From assembly GCA_913020705.1 (NCBI GenBank), contig CAJWBY010000061.1, forward strand, positions 1 through 23,749: DNA of 23,749 nucleotides, in the 5' to 3' direction. Positions within the stretch are counted from its first letter, which is position 1. Each line of letters begins with the position of its first letter. Positions 15,233 through 23,648 of the stretch are shown here, one piece after another. The translations under genes and the position numbers were made by a program. The stretch is from an uncultured Colwellia sp. (GTDB taxonomy: Bacteria; Pseudomonadota; Gammaproteobacteria; Enterobacterales; Alteromonadaceae). The notes beneath the pieces were generated by a model. That model made no database searches, had not been told where the DNA came from, and saw only the letters and a list, made by a program, of their open reading frames with translations.

Positions 15233-17047
15233 TTATTTAGGACGAGAATCACGCTTACGTTCATTTTCTTTTAAAAGTTTTTTACGTATACGGATGCTTT
15301 CAGGAGTTACTTCAACAAGCTCATCATTATCGATAAACTCTAATGCTTGCTCTAATGACATAACAATAGGTGGCGTTAATGTTTGTGCTTCATCAGTACC
15401 TGATGAACGAACGTTAGTTAACTGCTTACCTTTAAGGGCATTTACCGTTAAATCGTTATCACGACTATGAATACCAATAACTTGACCTTCATAAATATCA
15501 ACACCGTGTCCTATCAACATACGACCACGAGATTGTAAGTTGAATATAGCGTTAGTTAATGCTTTACCTGTTGCATTACCAATCATTACACCATTTTTAC
15601 GTTGGCCAATTTCGCCACCTTTATGAGGTCCGTATTCGAAGAATGTATGGTAAATCAAACCAGAACCTGATGTTAATGTCATGAATTCTGTTTGGAAACC
15701 GATCAAACCACGACTAGGCATGATGAAATCCATACGAATACGACCCGTACCGTCTGGTGCCATATCTGTTAATTCAGCTTTACGAACACCCATTCTCTCC
15801 ATGATAGGCCCTTGATGTTGTTCTTCTACATCAATCGTTACGTTTTCGTATGGTTCTTGTAATTCGCCATTCACTTCACGAATAATAACTTCAGGACGAG
15901 ATACCGCTAACTCAAAACCTTCACGACGCATGTTTTCAATTAGAATACCTAAGTGAAGTTCACCACGACCTGACACTTTAAATTTATCAGCATCAGCAAG
16001 CTGTTCAACACGTAAAGCAACGTTATGAATTAATTCTTTATCCAAACGATCTTTGATATTACGTGAAGTAACGAATTTACCTTCTTTACCACAAAATGGT
16101 GAAGTATTTACTTGGAAAGTCATGTTGATAGTTGGTTCATCAACAGATAGCAAAGGTAAACCTTCAACTTCTGTCGGACAACAAACTGTATCAGAAATCT
16201 TTAATTCGCCTAAACCAGTAAGTGCGATAATGTCGCCTGCAAAACCTTCTGCTATATCAAGACGCTCTAATCCTAAGTAACCAAACACTTTACCAACTTT
16301 AGCGTTATGAACACCACCGTTTGCTAAGTTAATAGTAACTTGTTGGTTTGGCTTAACAGAACCACGTGTAATACGACCAACACCAATAACGCCCAAGTAT
16401 GAACTGTAATCAAGCTGAGAGATTTGCATCTGGAAAGGACCATCAGGATCCGCAACTGGCTTTGGAACTTCTTTAAGAATAGTATCAAATAAAGGAGTCA
16501 TGTCAGTGCCAGTTTCGCCTTCTTCTAAAGAAGACCAACCGTTAATTGCTGAAGCATAAACTACTTTAAAGTCTAACTGCTCATCAGTTGCACCAAGGTT
16601 ATCAAATAATTCGAAAACTTGATCCATAACCCAATCTGGGCGAGAGCCAGGCTTATCAACTTTATTAATAACAACAATTGGCTTTAAGCCTTGAGCGAAT
16701 GCTTTTTTGGTCACGAAACGCGTTTGTGGCATTGGCCCTTCTTGCGCATCAACAATAAGTAAAACTGAATCTACCATTGACATAACACGCTCAACCTCAC
16801 CACCGAAATCAGCATGGCCAGGAGTATCTACGATATTTACACGGTAGCCATTCCAGTTAATAGCCGTGTTTTTAGCTAAGATTGTGATACCACGTTCTTT
16901 CTCGATATCATTCGAGTCCATTGTACGTTCTTCCAGACCGCCACGCGTATCTAGCGTACCTGATTGCTCAAGTAATTTATCAACTAATGTGGTTTTTCCG
17001 TGGTCAACGTGAGCAATAATTGCCACATTTCTTAATTTATCTAACAC
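15233..17047 (-). CDS. typA: Ribosome-associated GTPase TypA/BipA
   Basis: This is a translational GTPase that binds the 70S ribosome and helps large-subunit assembly, especially in cold or stress. G1 is AHVDHGKT (12-19), the switch region RGITI, G3 [12 protein letters not shown] and G4 NKVDKPG. It then has EF-G-like domains II, III and V, and the TypA-specific C-terminal domain (NDNDLTVN-like region, here [19 protein letters not shown]). The length of 604 aa is normal. The start codon is GTG at 17047, fitting the family opening ([19 protein letters not shown]); the Shine-Dalgarno sequence is weak. It is divergent from glnA as in E. coli, and its -10 TATAAT lies about 65 bases upstream. Confidence 0.97.
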   Translation of the reverse strand: MLDKLRNVAIIAHVDHGKTTLVDKLLEQSGTLDTRGGLEERTMDSNDIEKERGITILAKNTAINWNGYRVNIVDTPGHADFGGEVERVMSMVDSVLLIVDAQEGPMPQTRFVTKKAFAQGLKPIVVINKVDKPGSRPDWVMDQVFELFDNLGATDEQLDFKVVYASAINGWSSLEEGETGTDMTPLFDTILKEVPKPVADPDGPFQMQISQLDYSSYLGVIGVGRITRGSVKPNQQVTINLANGGVHNAKVGKVFGYLGLERLDIAEGFAGDIIALTGLGELKISDTVCCPTEVEGLPLLSVDEPTINMTFQVNTSPFCGKEGKFVTSRNIKDRLDKELIHNVALRVEQLADADKFKVSGRGELHLGILIENMRREGFELAVSRPEVIIREVNGELQEPYENVTIDVEEQHQGPIMERMGVRKAELTDMAPDGTGRIRMDFIMPSRGLIGFQTEFMTLTSGSGLIYHTFFEYGPHKGGEIGQRKNGVMIGNATGKALTNAIFNLQSRGRMLIGHGVDIYEGQVIGIHSRDNDLTVNALKGKQLTNVRSSGTDEAQTLTPPIVMSLEQALEFIDNDELVEVTPESIRIRKKLLKENERKRDSRPK

Positions 17048-17112
17048 AGGCGTTACTCGCTTTCTTTAAAGACTTTTTCATCAAAAGAATATAGGGCTAT
17101 AATTGGGCGCGG

Positions 17113-17118
17113 ATTATA
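17113..17118 (-). promoter_or_regulatory. -10 of the typA promoter with GC-rich discriminator
   Basis: A perfect TATAAT is on the minus strand 66-71 bases before the typA GTG, followed directly by CCGCGCCC. The -35 is poor (GTCTTT at 17 bases). A GC-rich discriminator is a mark of promoters sensitive to ppGpp; that consequence is inference. Confidence 0.5.
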
Positions 17119-17227
17119 CAGTATTGAACACAATAAAGACAGCAGCAAATATTTTACTTGCTCAAAAATATCTATTAAGACAAATTCAAACGTCCTGCTA
17201 TACTCATAAGCACCAAAAAATCGCAAG

Positions 17228-17266
17228 TGCACCATTTTTGATCGTGATATGCACAACGATGGTGCA
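17228..17266. promoter_or_regulatory. NtrC-binding region of glnA
   Basis: TGCACAACGATGGTGCA (17250-17266) closely matches the NtrC consensus, with TGCAC and TGGTGCA halves. A weaker left-half copy, TGCACCATTTTTGATCG, starts 22 bases upstream (two helical turns). The strong site centre is about 85 bases before the predicted glnA start of transcription, which fits enhancer action through sigma-54. Confidence 0.75.
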
Positions 17267-17317
17267 GAGTGCTTTTGAGGAATTACTTAACATCATATAT
17301 ATCAACACTTTTTCTAT

Positions 17318-17333
17318 TGGCATGATTTTCGCT
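17318..17333 (+). promoter_or_regulatory. Sigma-54 promoter of glnA
   Basis: TTGGCATGATTTTCGCTTT contains GG (17319-17320), 10 bases, GC (17331-17332), the required -24/-12 spacing. It is almost the same as E. coli glnAp2 (TTGGCACAGATTTCGCTTT, from memory). Transcription is predicted to start near 17343, about 49 bases before the glnA ATG. Confidence 0.85.
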
Positions 17334-17391
17334 TTATGCCATTCATGCAAAATGCAAACGTATTTTATTTTATAGACACTGGAGACTCTAC

Positions 17392-18798
17392 ATGTCACAA
17401 GCAGTATTAGATTTAATTAAAGACAACGACGTTAAATTTGTTGACCTACGTTTTACTGATTCAAAAGGTAAAGAGCAGCACGTTTCAATCCCACATCATC
17501 AAGTAGACGAAGATTTTTTTGAAGATGGCAAAATGTTTGATGGTTCTTCTATCCAAGGCTGGAAAGGCATTAATGAATCAGACATGGTTATGATGCCGGA
17601 TCCATCTACAGCTGTTCTAGACCCATTTACTGATGCTGTTACGATGAACTTACGCTGTGATATCGTTGAACCTGCAACTATGCAAGGTTATAGCCGTGAT
17701 CCTCGTTCAGTTGCTAACCGTGCTGAAGAGTACATGCGCAGTACTGGTATTGCTGATACTGTTTTAATCGGTCCTGAACCAGAATTTTTCGTCTTTGATG
17801 ATGTTCGTTTCCATACTGATATGTCTGGTTCATTTTACAAGATTGATGATAAAGAAGCTGCTTGGAATTCAGGAACTGAATATGAAGAAGGCAACATGGG
17901 ACATCGTCCTGGTGTTAAAGGTGGTTACTTCCCAACATCTCCTGTTGATTCATCACAAGATTTACGTTCAGCAATGTGTTTAGTAATGGAAGAAATGGGC
18001 TTAGTAGTTGAAGCACATCATCATGAAGTAGCAACAGCTGGCCAGAACGAAATCGCTTGTCGTTTCAATACCATGGTTAAGAAAGCTGATGAAGTTCAAA
18101 TTTATAAGTACGTTGTTCATAACGTTGCTCATGCTTACGGTAAAACAGCAACGTTTATGCCTAAACCACTAGTAGGTGATAATGGTACTGGTATGCATGT
18201 TCATCAGTCTCTTGCTAAAGATGGCGTTAACTTATTCTCTGGTGATAAGTACGGCGGATTATCTGAAATGGCGATTTATTATATTGGTGGTATCATCAAG
18301 CATGCAAAATCGCTTAATGCTTTCACTAATGCATCGACTAACTCATACAAACGTCTTGTTCCGGGTTTTGAAGCACCGGTAATGCTTGCATACTCTGCAC
18401 GTAACCGTTCTGCATCTATTCGTATCCCAATTGTACCTAGCCCTAAAGCAATGCGTATCGAAGTACGTTTCCCTGATCCAACAATGAACCCTTACTTAGG
18501 TTTCACTGCTATGTTAATGGCTGGTCTTGACGGTATCAAAAATAAAATCCATCCTGGCGATGCTATGGACAAAGATTTATACGACCTTCCTGCAGAAGAA
18601 GCAGCGGCTATTCCTCAGGTTTGTTCTTCTTTAGAAGAAGCACTTGATGCATTAGAAGCTGATAACGATTACTTAACCGCTGGTGGTGTAATGGATCTTG
18701 ATATGATTAATGCTTATATCGGTCTTAAACGTGAAGAAGTTGTGTTACTAAACTCTACGACTCATCCAGTAGAATTTGATATGTATTACAGCGTTTAA
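17392..18798 (+). CDS. glnA: Glutamine synthetase type I
   Basis: It makes glutamine from glutamate, ammonia and ATP, and works as a dodecamer in the cytoplasm. The beta-Grasp signature [10 protein letters not shown] is at residues 48-57. The ATP-binding [17 protein letters not shown] is at about 257-273, and Tyr397 in [11 protein letters not shown] is the site for adenylylation by GlnE. The length of 468 aa is the standard GSI-beta size. GGAG (17381-17384) precedes the ATG. Expression is predicted from a sigma-54 promoter with upstream NtrC sites, so it rises in nitrogen limitation. A strong terminator at 18829-18851 separates it from the DUF4124 gene, though ntrBC lies further on as in E. 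coli. Confidence 0.98.
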   Translation: MSQAVLDLIKDNDVKFVDLRFTDSKGKEQHVSIPHHQVDEDFFEDGKMFDGSSIQGWKGINESDMVMMPDPSTAVLDPFTDAVTMNLRCDIVEPATMQGYSRDPRSVANRAEEYMRSTGIADTVLIGPEPEFFVFDDVRFHTDMSGSFYKIDDKEAAWNSGTEYEEGNMGHRPGVKGGYFPTSPVDSSQDLRSAMCLVMEEMGLVVEAHHHEVATAGQNEIACRFNTMVKKADEVQIYKYVVHNVAHAYGKTATFMPKPLVGDNGTGMHVHQSLAKDGVNLFSGDKYGGLSEMAIYYIGGIIKHAKSLNAFTNASTNSYKRLVPGFEAPVMLAYSARNRSASIRIPIVPSPKAMRIEVRFPDPTMNPYLGFTAMLMAGLDGIKNKIHPGDAMDKDLYDLPAEEAAAIPQVCSSLEEALDALEADNDYLTAGGVMDLDMINAYIGLKREEVVLLNSTTHPVEFDMYYSV

Positions 18799-18828
18799 CA
18801 TATACTAATATGTCTAAATATTAAAAAA

Positions 18829-18851
18829 AGCTCACTTCGGTGAGCTTTTTT
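18829..18851 (+). terminator. Rho-independent terminator of glnA
   Basis: AGCTCAC and GTGAGCT form a perfect stem around a TTCG tetraloop, with A-run before and T-run after. It is a classical strong terminator 30 bases after the glnA stop. Confidence 0.93.
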
Positions 18852-18912
18852 GTGGCATTAAGTCCATTAGTTATATAAGTTTAATGTAGTCATTCTAATT
18901 AGAGTTAAATTT

Positions 18913-19425
18913 TTGCGTCATTATTTATTGTTATTAACGTTAATCATCACATTACTTAGCTGTAGTGTTTTAGCTGCTTCGACAAAAATTTATGTGTGGA
19001 GAAGTGATGATGGCGTATTAGTTTTTTCTGATAGCCCTAAACCGGGAGCAGAAGAAGTCGATGTGCGAGAACCAAATACCGCATCTTCTGTTGATACTTC
19101 AATGTTAGATTTAACACCACAAGTCATTAAAGATGACTATCAAGTAGAAATAAACCAACCTAAGGAAAATGCAACTATCCGAGATAACACTGGCTCAGTT
19201 TATGTCACTGGTAGTATAAAACCGATTTTCAAGCAGGGCTTAACTATTCAATTATATTTAGATAACAAACCTTATGAAAAACCCCAGCCCCATTCCATGT
19301 TTGTCCTAAGAGATATAGATCGAGGTGAACACATCATAAAAATGAAATTACTTAATGAAAAAGGCAAGGTAATTGCATCATCTAACCCTATAACCTTTTA
19401 TATGCATAGAGCATCGGTTAATTAA
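18913..19425 (+). CDS. DUF4124-domain exported protein
   Basis: This is a 170-residue envelope protein inserted between glnA and ntrB. The start is TTG at 18913 (MRHYLLLL); no ATG lies near. It has a signal peptide over about residues 1-21; LLSC at 14-17 could also serve as a lipobox. The DUF4124 block follows: KIYVWRSDDGVLVFSDSPKP (about 25-44). A C-terminal beta-rich domain (about 80-165) has INQPKENATIRDNTGSVYV and GEHIIKMKLLNEKGKVIASS, resembling an Ig-like or bacterial carbohydrate-binding-like sheet domain. The ribosome binding site is weak. The position before ntrB is frequent in marine gammaproteobacteria as far as I recall; a role in nitrogen control is not known. Confidence 0.82.
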   Translation: MRHYLLLLTLIITLLSCSVLAASTKIYVWRSDDGVLVFSDSPKPGAEEVDVREPNTASSVDTSMLDLTPQVIKDDYQVEINQPKENATIRDNTGSVYVTGSIKPIFKQGLTIQLYLDNKPYEKPQPHSMFVLRDIDRGEHIIKMKLLNEKGKVIASSNPITFYMHRASVN

Positions 19426-19451
19426 GTAAAAACAGTAAATTTCAATACAAT

Positions 19452-19481
19452 TTGCACCAAGTGTAACTATATCAATATATT
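19452..19481 (+). promoter_or_regulatory. Putative internal promoter of ntrB-ntrC
   Basis: TTGCAC (19452-19457) with TATATT (19476-19481, spacer 18) or ATATAT (19475-19480, spacer 17) gives a plausible sigma-70 promoter. Transcription would begin near 19488, inside the NtrC palindrome, leaving a short leader before ntrB. Confidence 0.5.
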
Positions 19482-19484
19482 TAT

Positions 19485-19501
19485 TGCACTAAATTAGTGC
19501 G
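19485..19501. promoter_or_regulatory. NtrC operator upstream of ntrB
   Basis: TGCACTAAATTAGTGCG contains the perfect dyad GCACTAA-A-TTAGTGC and matches the NtrC consensus. It closely resembles the E. coli glnL operator (TGCACTAAAATGGTGCA, from memory). It overlaps the predicted transcription start and ends 11 bases before the ntrB ATG. NtrC bound here should block the promoter, giving negative autoregulation. Confidence 0.75.
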
Positions 19502-19512
19502 AGAAGGTTTTT

Positions 19513-20607
19513 ATGTCTAGCATCAGCGGTAGAGATCCGGAATTAAAACTTAGCTATCAACAGAAGCTACCAAACCAAATGGTTACAGCTGTTGTTGTAC
19601 TCGACAGTGAATTAACAATTAAATTTGTTAATCCTGCTGCCGAAGCATTACTCATTAAAAGTTTTAATAAGTTATACAATTTACCGATCACTACCGTATT
19701 TTATAATTCTCCTATCAAAAAAGAACGTTTGGAGCAATTGCTTACCTCAGGGCAAGAGTTTAGTGACAGTGATGTTACCATTGAATTTTTTGATCACAGC
19801 CGCATAACAGTAGAAATTACAGCATCATCTGTCGAGTTCAGTAAGCAACCTCATATATTGCTTGAATTCAAACAGATAGATCAGCAAAAACAAATGAGTA
19901 TTGAAGCTTTTCAGCATCAACAGTGGGAATCTGCTCGAGACTTAATACGTGGACTAGCTCATGAAATTAAAAACCCTTTGGGTGGTTTGCGTGGCGCAGC
20001 ACAATTACTTAGCAAAGAACTCACAGAAGATCAAAAAGAATATACTGAATTAATTATTGAACAGGCCGACCGTTTAACAAACTTGGTAGACAAGTTACTT
20101 GGCCCTAATCAATTACCTCAGATGGCAGAGCAAAATATACATATTGTCTTAGAAAAAGTATTTCAATTAATAAATTTTAATAATCCTAAAAAGATCAAGA
20201 TTATTAGAGATTATGACCCCTCTATACCTGAAATAAGTTTTGACCAAGATAAGTTACAACAGGCTGTAATTAATATAGTTAACAACGCCGTACAAATTAT
20301 TGCTCCTGAATGCACCATAACACTCAAAACTCGTGCAGCAAGCAACAAGACCATCAATGGAAAACGCGTAAAACTATGTGTCCAAATTAGCATTATTGAT
20401 AATGGGCCTGGCATTCCAGAAAAAATACAAGATACCCTCTTTTACCCTATGGTATCTGCCCGTGACAATGGCACAGGATTAGGTTTATCTATTTCACAGA
20501 CATTAATACAACAGCACAAAGGCAAACTATCTTGTTTTAGCCGTCCCGGTCATACAGAGTTTCTAATTTTACTACCTTTACAAGAAGAGAATAATAATGA
20601 ATGTTGA
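19513..20607 (+). CDS. glnL: Nitrogen regulation sensor histidine kinase NtrB
   Basis: This is a cytoplasmic two-component kinase/phosphatase for NtrC, controlled by the PII protein. A PAS domain (about 20-118) is followed by a HisKA domain with RGLAHEIKNPLGGLRGAAQL and phospho-acceptor His150. The ATPase domain has the N box INIVNNA (253-259), DNGPGIP (296-302) and GTGLGLSIS (320-328). The length of 364 aa is normal. AGAAGG precedes the ATG. It overlaps ntrC by 11 bases, so the two are coupled. An NtrC palindrome lies just upstream. No membrane segment is seen, as expected. Confidence 0.95.
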   Translation: MSSISGRDPELKLSYQQKLPNQMVTAVVVLDSELTIKFVNPAAEALLIKSFNKLYNLPITTVFYNSPIKKERLEQLLTSGQEFSDSDVTIEFFDHSRITVEITASSVEFSKQPHILLEFKQIDQQKQMSIEAFQHQQWESARDLIRGLAHEIKNPLGGLRGAAQLLSKELTEDQKEYTELIIEQADRLTNLVDKLLGPNQLPQMAEQNIHIVLEKVFQLINFNNPKKIKIIRDYDPSIPEISFDQDKLQQAVINIVNNAVQIIAPECTITLKTRAASNKTINGKRVKLCVQISIIDNGPGIPEKIQDTLFYPMVSARDNGTGLGLSISQTLIQQHKGKLSCFSRPGHTEFLILLPLQEENNNEC

Positions 20608-22003
20608 ACAAGTTTGGATTGTAGACGATGACAGTTCTATTCGATGGGTATTAGAAAAAGCACTATCCGGCGCAAATATATCTGCGGCTTCTTTTGAAAA
20701 GCCGGAAGACTTACTAGTTGCGCTAGAACATCAGCAGCCAGAAATTATTATTTCAGACATTAGAATGCCGAACATAGACGGTTTAACATTACTCAACCGT
20801 ATTCATGAGCAATTCCCCAATTTGCCAGTGATAATTATGACTGCACATTCTGATCTCGACAGTGCAGTGAATGCCTATCAAGGCGGGGCGTTTGAATATT
20901 TACCCAAACCGTTTGACACAGATGAAGCTATTGCACTTGCGAGAAGGGGGTTAATTCATTCTCGTGAACAAAGTGCCAAACGAAAGCATTTAGTTGCAGT
21001 TCCTGACTCAGTGGGAATTATTGGTGCAGCTCCTGCTATGCAGGAAGTTTTTCGCGCTATAGGTCGCCTATCTCGATCTAGTATTAGCGTTTTAATCAAT
21101 GGTGAATCCGGAACGGGTAAAGAGTTAGTTGCTCATGCATTACATATGCACAGTCCTCGTTCAGATGCTCCTTTTATCCCTCTAAATATGGCTGCAATTC
21201 CTAAAGACTTAATCGAGTCAGAGTTGTTCGGACATGAAAAGGGGGCATTTACTGGTGCTAATGCAGTTCGACAAGGAAGATTTGAACAAGCGCATAAAGG
21301 TACTTTATTTTTAGATGAAATAGGCGATATGCCTTTAGATATTCAGACTAGACTATTACGAGTGTTAGCAGATGGACAATTTTATAGAGTTGGTGGGCAC
21401 TTGCCGATTCAGGTTGACGTTAGAATTATTGCTGCCACACATCAAAATTTAGAAGTTCAAGTCAATAATGGGGACTTTCGTGAAGATTTATTTCATCGTC
21501 TGAATGTGATCAGGATTCAGCTTCCGAGTTTGCGTGAGCGTAAGGAAGATATTGAGCAACTGATTAACCATTTTCTACTTTTAGCCGCAAAAGAACTTGA
21601 AGTTGAACAAAAGACTTTACATAAATCTACACTCGCATATCTAGAGCAATGCGCTTGGCCAGGCAATGTTCGGCAACTTGAGAATATTTGTCGATATTTG
21701 ACCGTTATGGGAAGTGGTAAAGAGATTTTATTAGATGATCTACCAAGCGAACTTTCTGAGCAACCCTCATTAATCAAAACAACTGAAGAAGTAATCAATT
21801 GGCCAGTTGCACTACAAAGATGGGTAGACGAACAATTATCACAAGGTAACATCAATATAATTGATACTGCATTACCTGAGTTTGAGAAAATTTTACTTGA
21901 GCGGGCTTTACACTTTACCCAAGGAAGAAAGCAAGAAGCAGCGATAAAATTAGGTTGGGGTAGAAATACACTAACCAGAAAATTAAAAGAGTTAGATTTG
22001 TAA
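20597..22003 (+). CDS. glnG: Nitrogen regulation response regulator NtrC
   Basis: This is a sigma-54 enhancer-binding activator of nitrogen genes such as glnA. The receiver domain has the acidic pocket VDDDSS and phospho-Asp54 in IIISDIRMPNIDG. The AAA+ domain has Walker A GESGTGKE (169-176), the sigma-54 contact loop GAFTGA (216-221) and Walker B GTLFLDEIGD (235-244). A Fis-type DNA-binding helix-turn-helix is at the end (RKQEAAIKLGWGRNTLTRKL). The length of 468 aa is normal. The ATG lies inside ntrB with an AAGAAGAGA sequence upstream. Its probable targets in this window are the sites before glnA and before ntrB. Confidence 0.97.
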   Translation: MNVEQVWIVDDDSSIRWVLEKALSGANISAASFEKPEDLLVALEHQQPEIIISDIRMPNIDGLTLLNRIHEQFPNLPVIIMTAHSDLDSAVNAYQGGAFEYLPKPFDTDEAIALARRGLIHSREQSAKRKHLVAVPDSVGIIGAAPAMQEVFRAIGRLSRSSISVLINGESGTGKELVAHALHMHSPRSDAPFIPLNMAAIPKDLIESELFGHEKGAFTGANAVRQGRFEQAHKGTLFLDEIGDMPLDIQTRLLRVLADGQFYRVGGHLPIQVDVRIIAATHQNLEVQVNNGDFREDLFHRLNVIRIQLPSLRERKEDIEQLINHFLLLAAKELEVEQKTLHKSTLAYLEQCAWPGNVRQLENICRYLTVMGSGKEILLDDLPSELSEQPSLIKTTEEVINWPVALQRWVDEQLSQGNINIIDTALPEFEKILLERALHFTQGRKQEAAIKLGWGRNTLTRKLKELDL

Positions 22004-22021
22004 TAATACTCTCTAACTTTT
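21987..22021 (+). terminator. Weak hairpin at the end of ntrC
   Basis: AGTTAGA (21990-21996) pairs with TCTAACT (22012-22018). The pairing extends by AAG/TTT across the ntrC stop codon, and a T-rich sequence follows. It may end ntrC transcription toward the convergent merC-like gene. Confidence 0.4.
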
Positions 22022-22023
22022 AA

Positions 22024-22407
22024 TTAACTACTCTCACAACTATCGTTGGTGCACTGTTTACAACTGTTGCATAATTTCAAATTAATAATATGTGCAGCAA
22101 CAATTAAACTAGCACCGATAACGATAAAGTAAGGTTGAATGGCTTCTGAAAAGTCATGCTTAATCCAATAAATACCAATACCCAAAAATAAAAGGTAAAA
22201 AGGATATAGTCGTCTATGATATTTTTTGAATCCAGAAAATAAAGCGATGGTACCTAGTACAGCAGTGATGAGTAGGAAAATATGTTCCCAAGCATGATCA
22301 GCTAAAAAGCTTAAACCAAATAGAGGTAGAGCTGGTAATAAAACAGGTAATAGAATGCAATGAAGGGCACAAAGCGAAGTTGCAGTAATTCCAATACGAT
22401 CAAGCAT
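22024..22407 (-). CDS. MerC-domain inner-membrane protein
   Basis: This 127-residue protein has four hydrophobic segments (about 5-30, 38-60, 67-86 and 93-112). The MerC-like start DRIGITATSLCALHCILLP has Cys13 and Cys17, and a Cys-rich tail (KLCNSCKQCTNDSCESS) follows. MerC proteins of mercury operons take up Hg(II) through paired Cys residues, but chromosomal MerC-domain proteins without merA or merR nearby are common and their substrate is unknown. AAGGG lies 6-10 bases before the ATG. It has its own promoter in the 86-base gap after epmA. Confidence 0.85.
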   Translation of the reverse strand: MLDRIGITATSLCALHCILLPVLLPALPLFGLSFLADHAWEHIFLLITAVLGTIALFSGFKKYHRRLYPFYLLFLGIGIYWIKHDFSEAIQPYFIVIGASLIVAAHIINLKLCNSCKQCTNDSCESS

Positions 22408-22458
22408 TCTTTGCCCTTTTTTTAATGTAATTTATTGACGAGTGATTTTAGAAAGCGG

Positions 22459-22487
22459 ATATTATCACAATTGATATAGTATCACAA
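22459..22487 (-). promoter_or_regulatory. Promoter of the MerC-domain gene with internal dyad
   Basis: On the minus strand TTGTGA (22487-22482), 17 bases, TAATAT (22464-22459) gives a strong candidate promoter. Inside the spacer is the dyad TGATA-CTA-TATCA (22472-22484), a possible operator. A second TTGTGATA lies immediately after it, so the octamer is repeated 17 bases apart. Confidence 0.55.
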
Positions 22488-22493
22488 AATTTT

Positions 22494-23453
22494 CTAAGAT
22501 TTTTCTATTGAAAATGTAATTACATCTTCAATAGATGACTTATCAAGGGCAATCATTATTAACCGATCAATTCCTAATGCTACACCCGCACATTGCGGTA
22601 ATCCTAAATGAAGAGCATCAATGAAGTTTTTATCTATATCTCTTTCAGGTAAACTTAACTGTTTTCTTTTCTTATTGTCTTGAGTAAATCTCTGCTGTTG
22701 AATATCAACATCCGTCAGCTCATTAAACCCATTAGCTAATTCTAGCCCCTTAAAGTAACATTCAAATCTCTGAGCTACTCGGCTGTCACTAGGGCAAACT
22801 TTAGCTAGTGAAGCTTGCTCGATGGGGAAATTATAAACAAAACATGGAATTGTATTACCGATACCAGCTTCAATTATTTCAGAGAAAATAAATTGGAGTA
22901 ACAAATCACAGTCTTTTGATTCATATAGCCATTCAGCTCCTTTTTGATGTTTTAGTATCACATCATAAAGCTCTTCAAAGTTTGTTGATAAAGGATCTAC
23001 ATTAACTGACTTAAGAAATAAGTCTTGATAAGTGATTTTTTCACATGTTCCAGTACCTAAAACAATCGACAATAACTCGTTAACTTCAGCAATTAAGCTA
23101 TGTTGATCGAAACCTAAACGGTACCATTCTAGAATAGTAAACTCTGGATTGTGATGATGACCGAAGTCTTCATGTCGAAATGCTTTGCATATTTGGTAAA
23201 TACACTTATAGCCTGAAGCTATTAATCGCTTCATATGAAACTCTGGGGAGGTTTGCATATAGAGCTGTGTAGAAGAACTAACGTTACTATCTGATAAATA
23301 GCTATATTGAGAAGTAAATGCATCAAGGAAGGGGTCTGTAACTGTTCCTAGAGATAATGATGGAGTTTCAACTTCAACTACTCCCTTTATTTCAAAAAAT
23401 TGTCTTATTTGAGTAAGAACAGAGCTCCTACGCTTAACATCTTCCCAGTTCAT
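22494..23453 (-). CDS. epmA: EF-P lysine 34 beta-lysyltransferase EpmA (GenX/PoxA)
   Basis: It attaches (R)-beta-lysine to elongation factor P. It is a class II lysyl-tRNA synthetase-like enzyme without an anticodon-binding domain. Motif 1 is near RQFFEIKGVVEVETPSLS, motif 2 is FRHEDFGHHHNPEFTILEWY and motif 3 is GVALGIDRLIMIAL. The frame extends upstream to 23576 across the rRNA terminator and into 5S rRNA, which cannot be coding. The ATG at 23453 (MNWEDVKRRSSVL) is chosen because GGTG lies before it and it gives 319 aa, close to the family's about 325; the ATG at 23465 is an alternative. Its partners epmB and efp are not in the window. Confidence 0.92.
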   Translation of the reverse strand: MNWEDVKRRSSVLTQIRQFFEIKGVVEVETPSLSLGTVTDPFLDAFTSQYSYLSDSNVSSSTQLYMQTSPEFHMKRLIASGYKCIYQICKAFRHEDFGHHHNPEFTILEWYRLGFDQHSLIAEVNELLSIVLGTGTCEKITYQDLFLKSVNVDPLSTNFEELYDVILKHQKGAEWLYESKDCDLLLQFIFSEIIEAGIGNTIPCFVYNFPIEQASLAKVCPSDSRVAQRFECYFKGLELANGFNELTDVDIQQQRFTQDNKKRKQLSLPERDIDKNFIDALHLGLPQCAGVALGIDRLIMIALDKSSIEDVITFSIEKS

Positions 23454-23493
23454 TATTTTCACCATTAATTGCATTAATTTGTGATTATAAACG

Positions 23494-23522
23494 AAAAAAC
23501 CCGCAACAAAGTAGCGGGTTTT
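23494..23522 (-). terminator. Terminator of the rRNA operon
   Basis: On the minus strand AAAACCCGC and GCGGGTTTT pair around a 9-base loop and a T run follows. It starts about 9 bases after the 5S 3' end and lies before epmA. Confidence 0.88.
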
Positions 23523-23530
23523 ATAATTGG

Positions 23531-23648
23531 ATCCTAGCAATGTCCTACTCTCACATGGGAACTCCCACACTACCATCGGCGCTACTGCGTTTCACTTCTG
23601 AGTTCGGAATGGGATCAGGTGGTACCACAGTGCTATTGTCGCTAGACA
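23531..23648 (-). rRNA. rrf: 5S ribosomal RNA
   Basis: The minus strand carries a full-length 5S rRNA of about 118 bases. It starts TGTCTAGCGACAATAGC, includes CCGAACTCAGAAGTGAAACG and GCGCCGATGGTAGTGTGG, and ends GAGAGTAGGACATTGCTAGG. The first and last bases (CTAGC/GCTAG) pair to form helix I. Ends are placed to within a few bases. It is the last gene of an rRNA operon on the minus strand whose 23S lies beyond the right edge. Confidence 0.95.

Noticed and set aside
16053..16280. Plus-strand ORF inside typA
   Set aside because: Shadow of typA domain III; no independent evidence.
17053..17398. Several ORFs of 64-90 codons in the typA-glnA intergenic region
   Set aside because: They cover the NtrC and sigma-54 sites, have no supporting ribosome binding site and show no recognisable protein character.
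21517..21855. Minus-strand ORF of 112 codons inside ntrC
   Set aside because: Antisense to the AAA+ and linker region of ntrC; Cys/Ser-rich composition typical of a shadow frame.
22024..22407. Mercury-resistance operon
   Set aside because: Only a MerC-domain protein is present, with no merA, merR, merT or merP nearby.
23454..23576. N-terminal extension of epmA
   Set aside because: It translates the rRNA terminator and the 3' end of 5S rRNA, so it is not coding; the start was moved to 23453.
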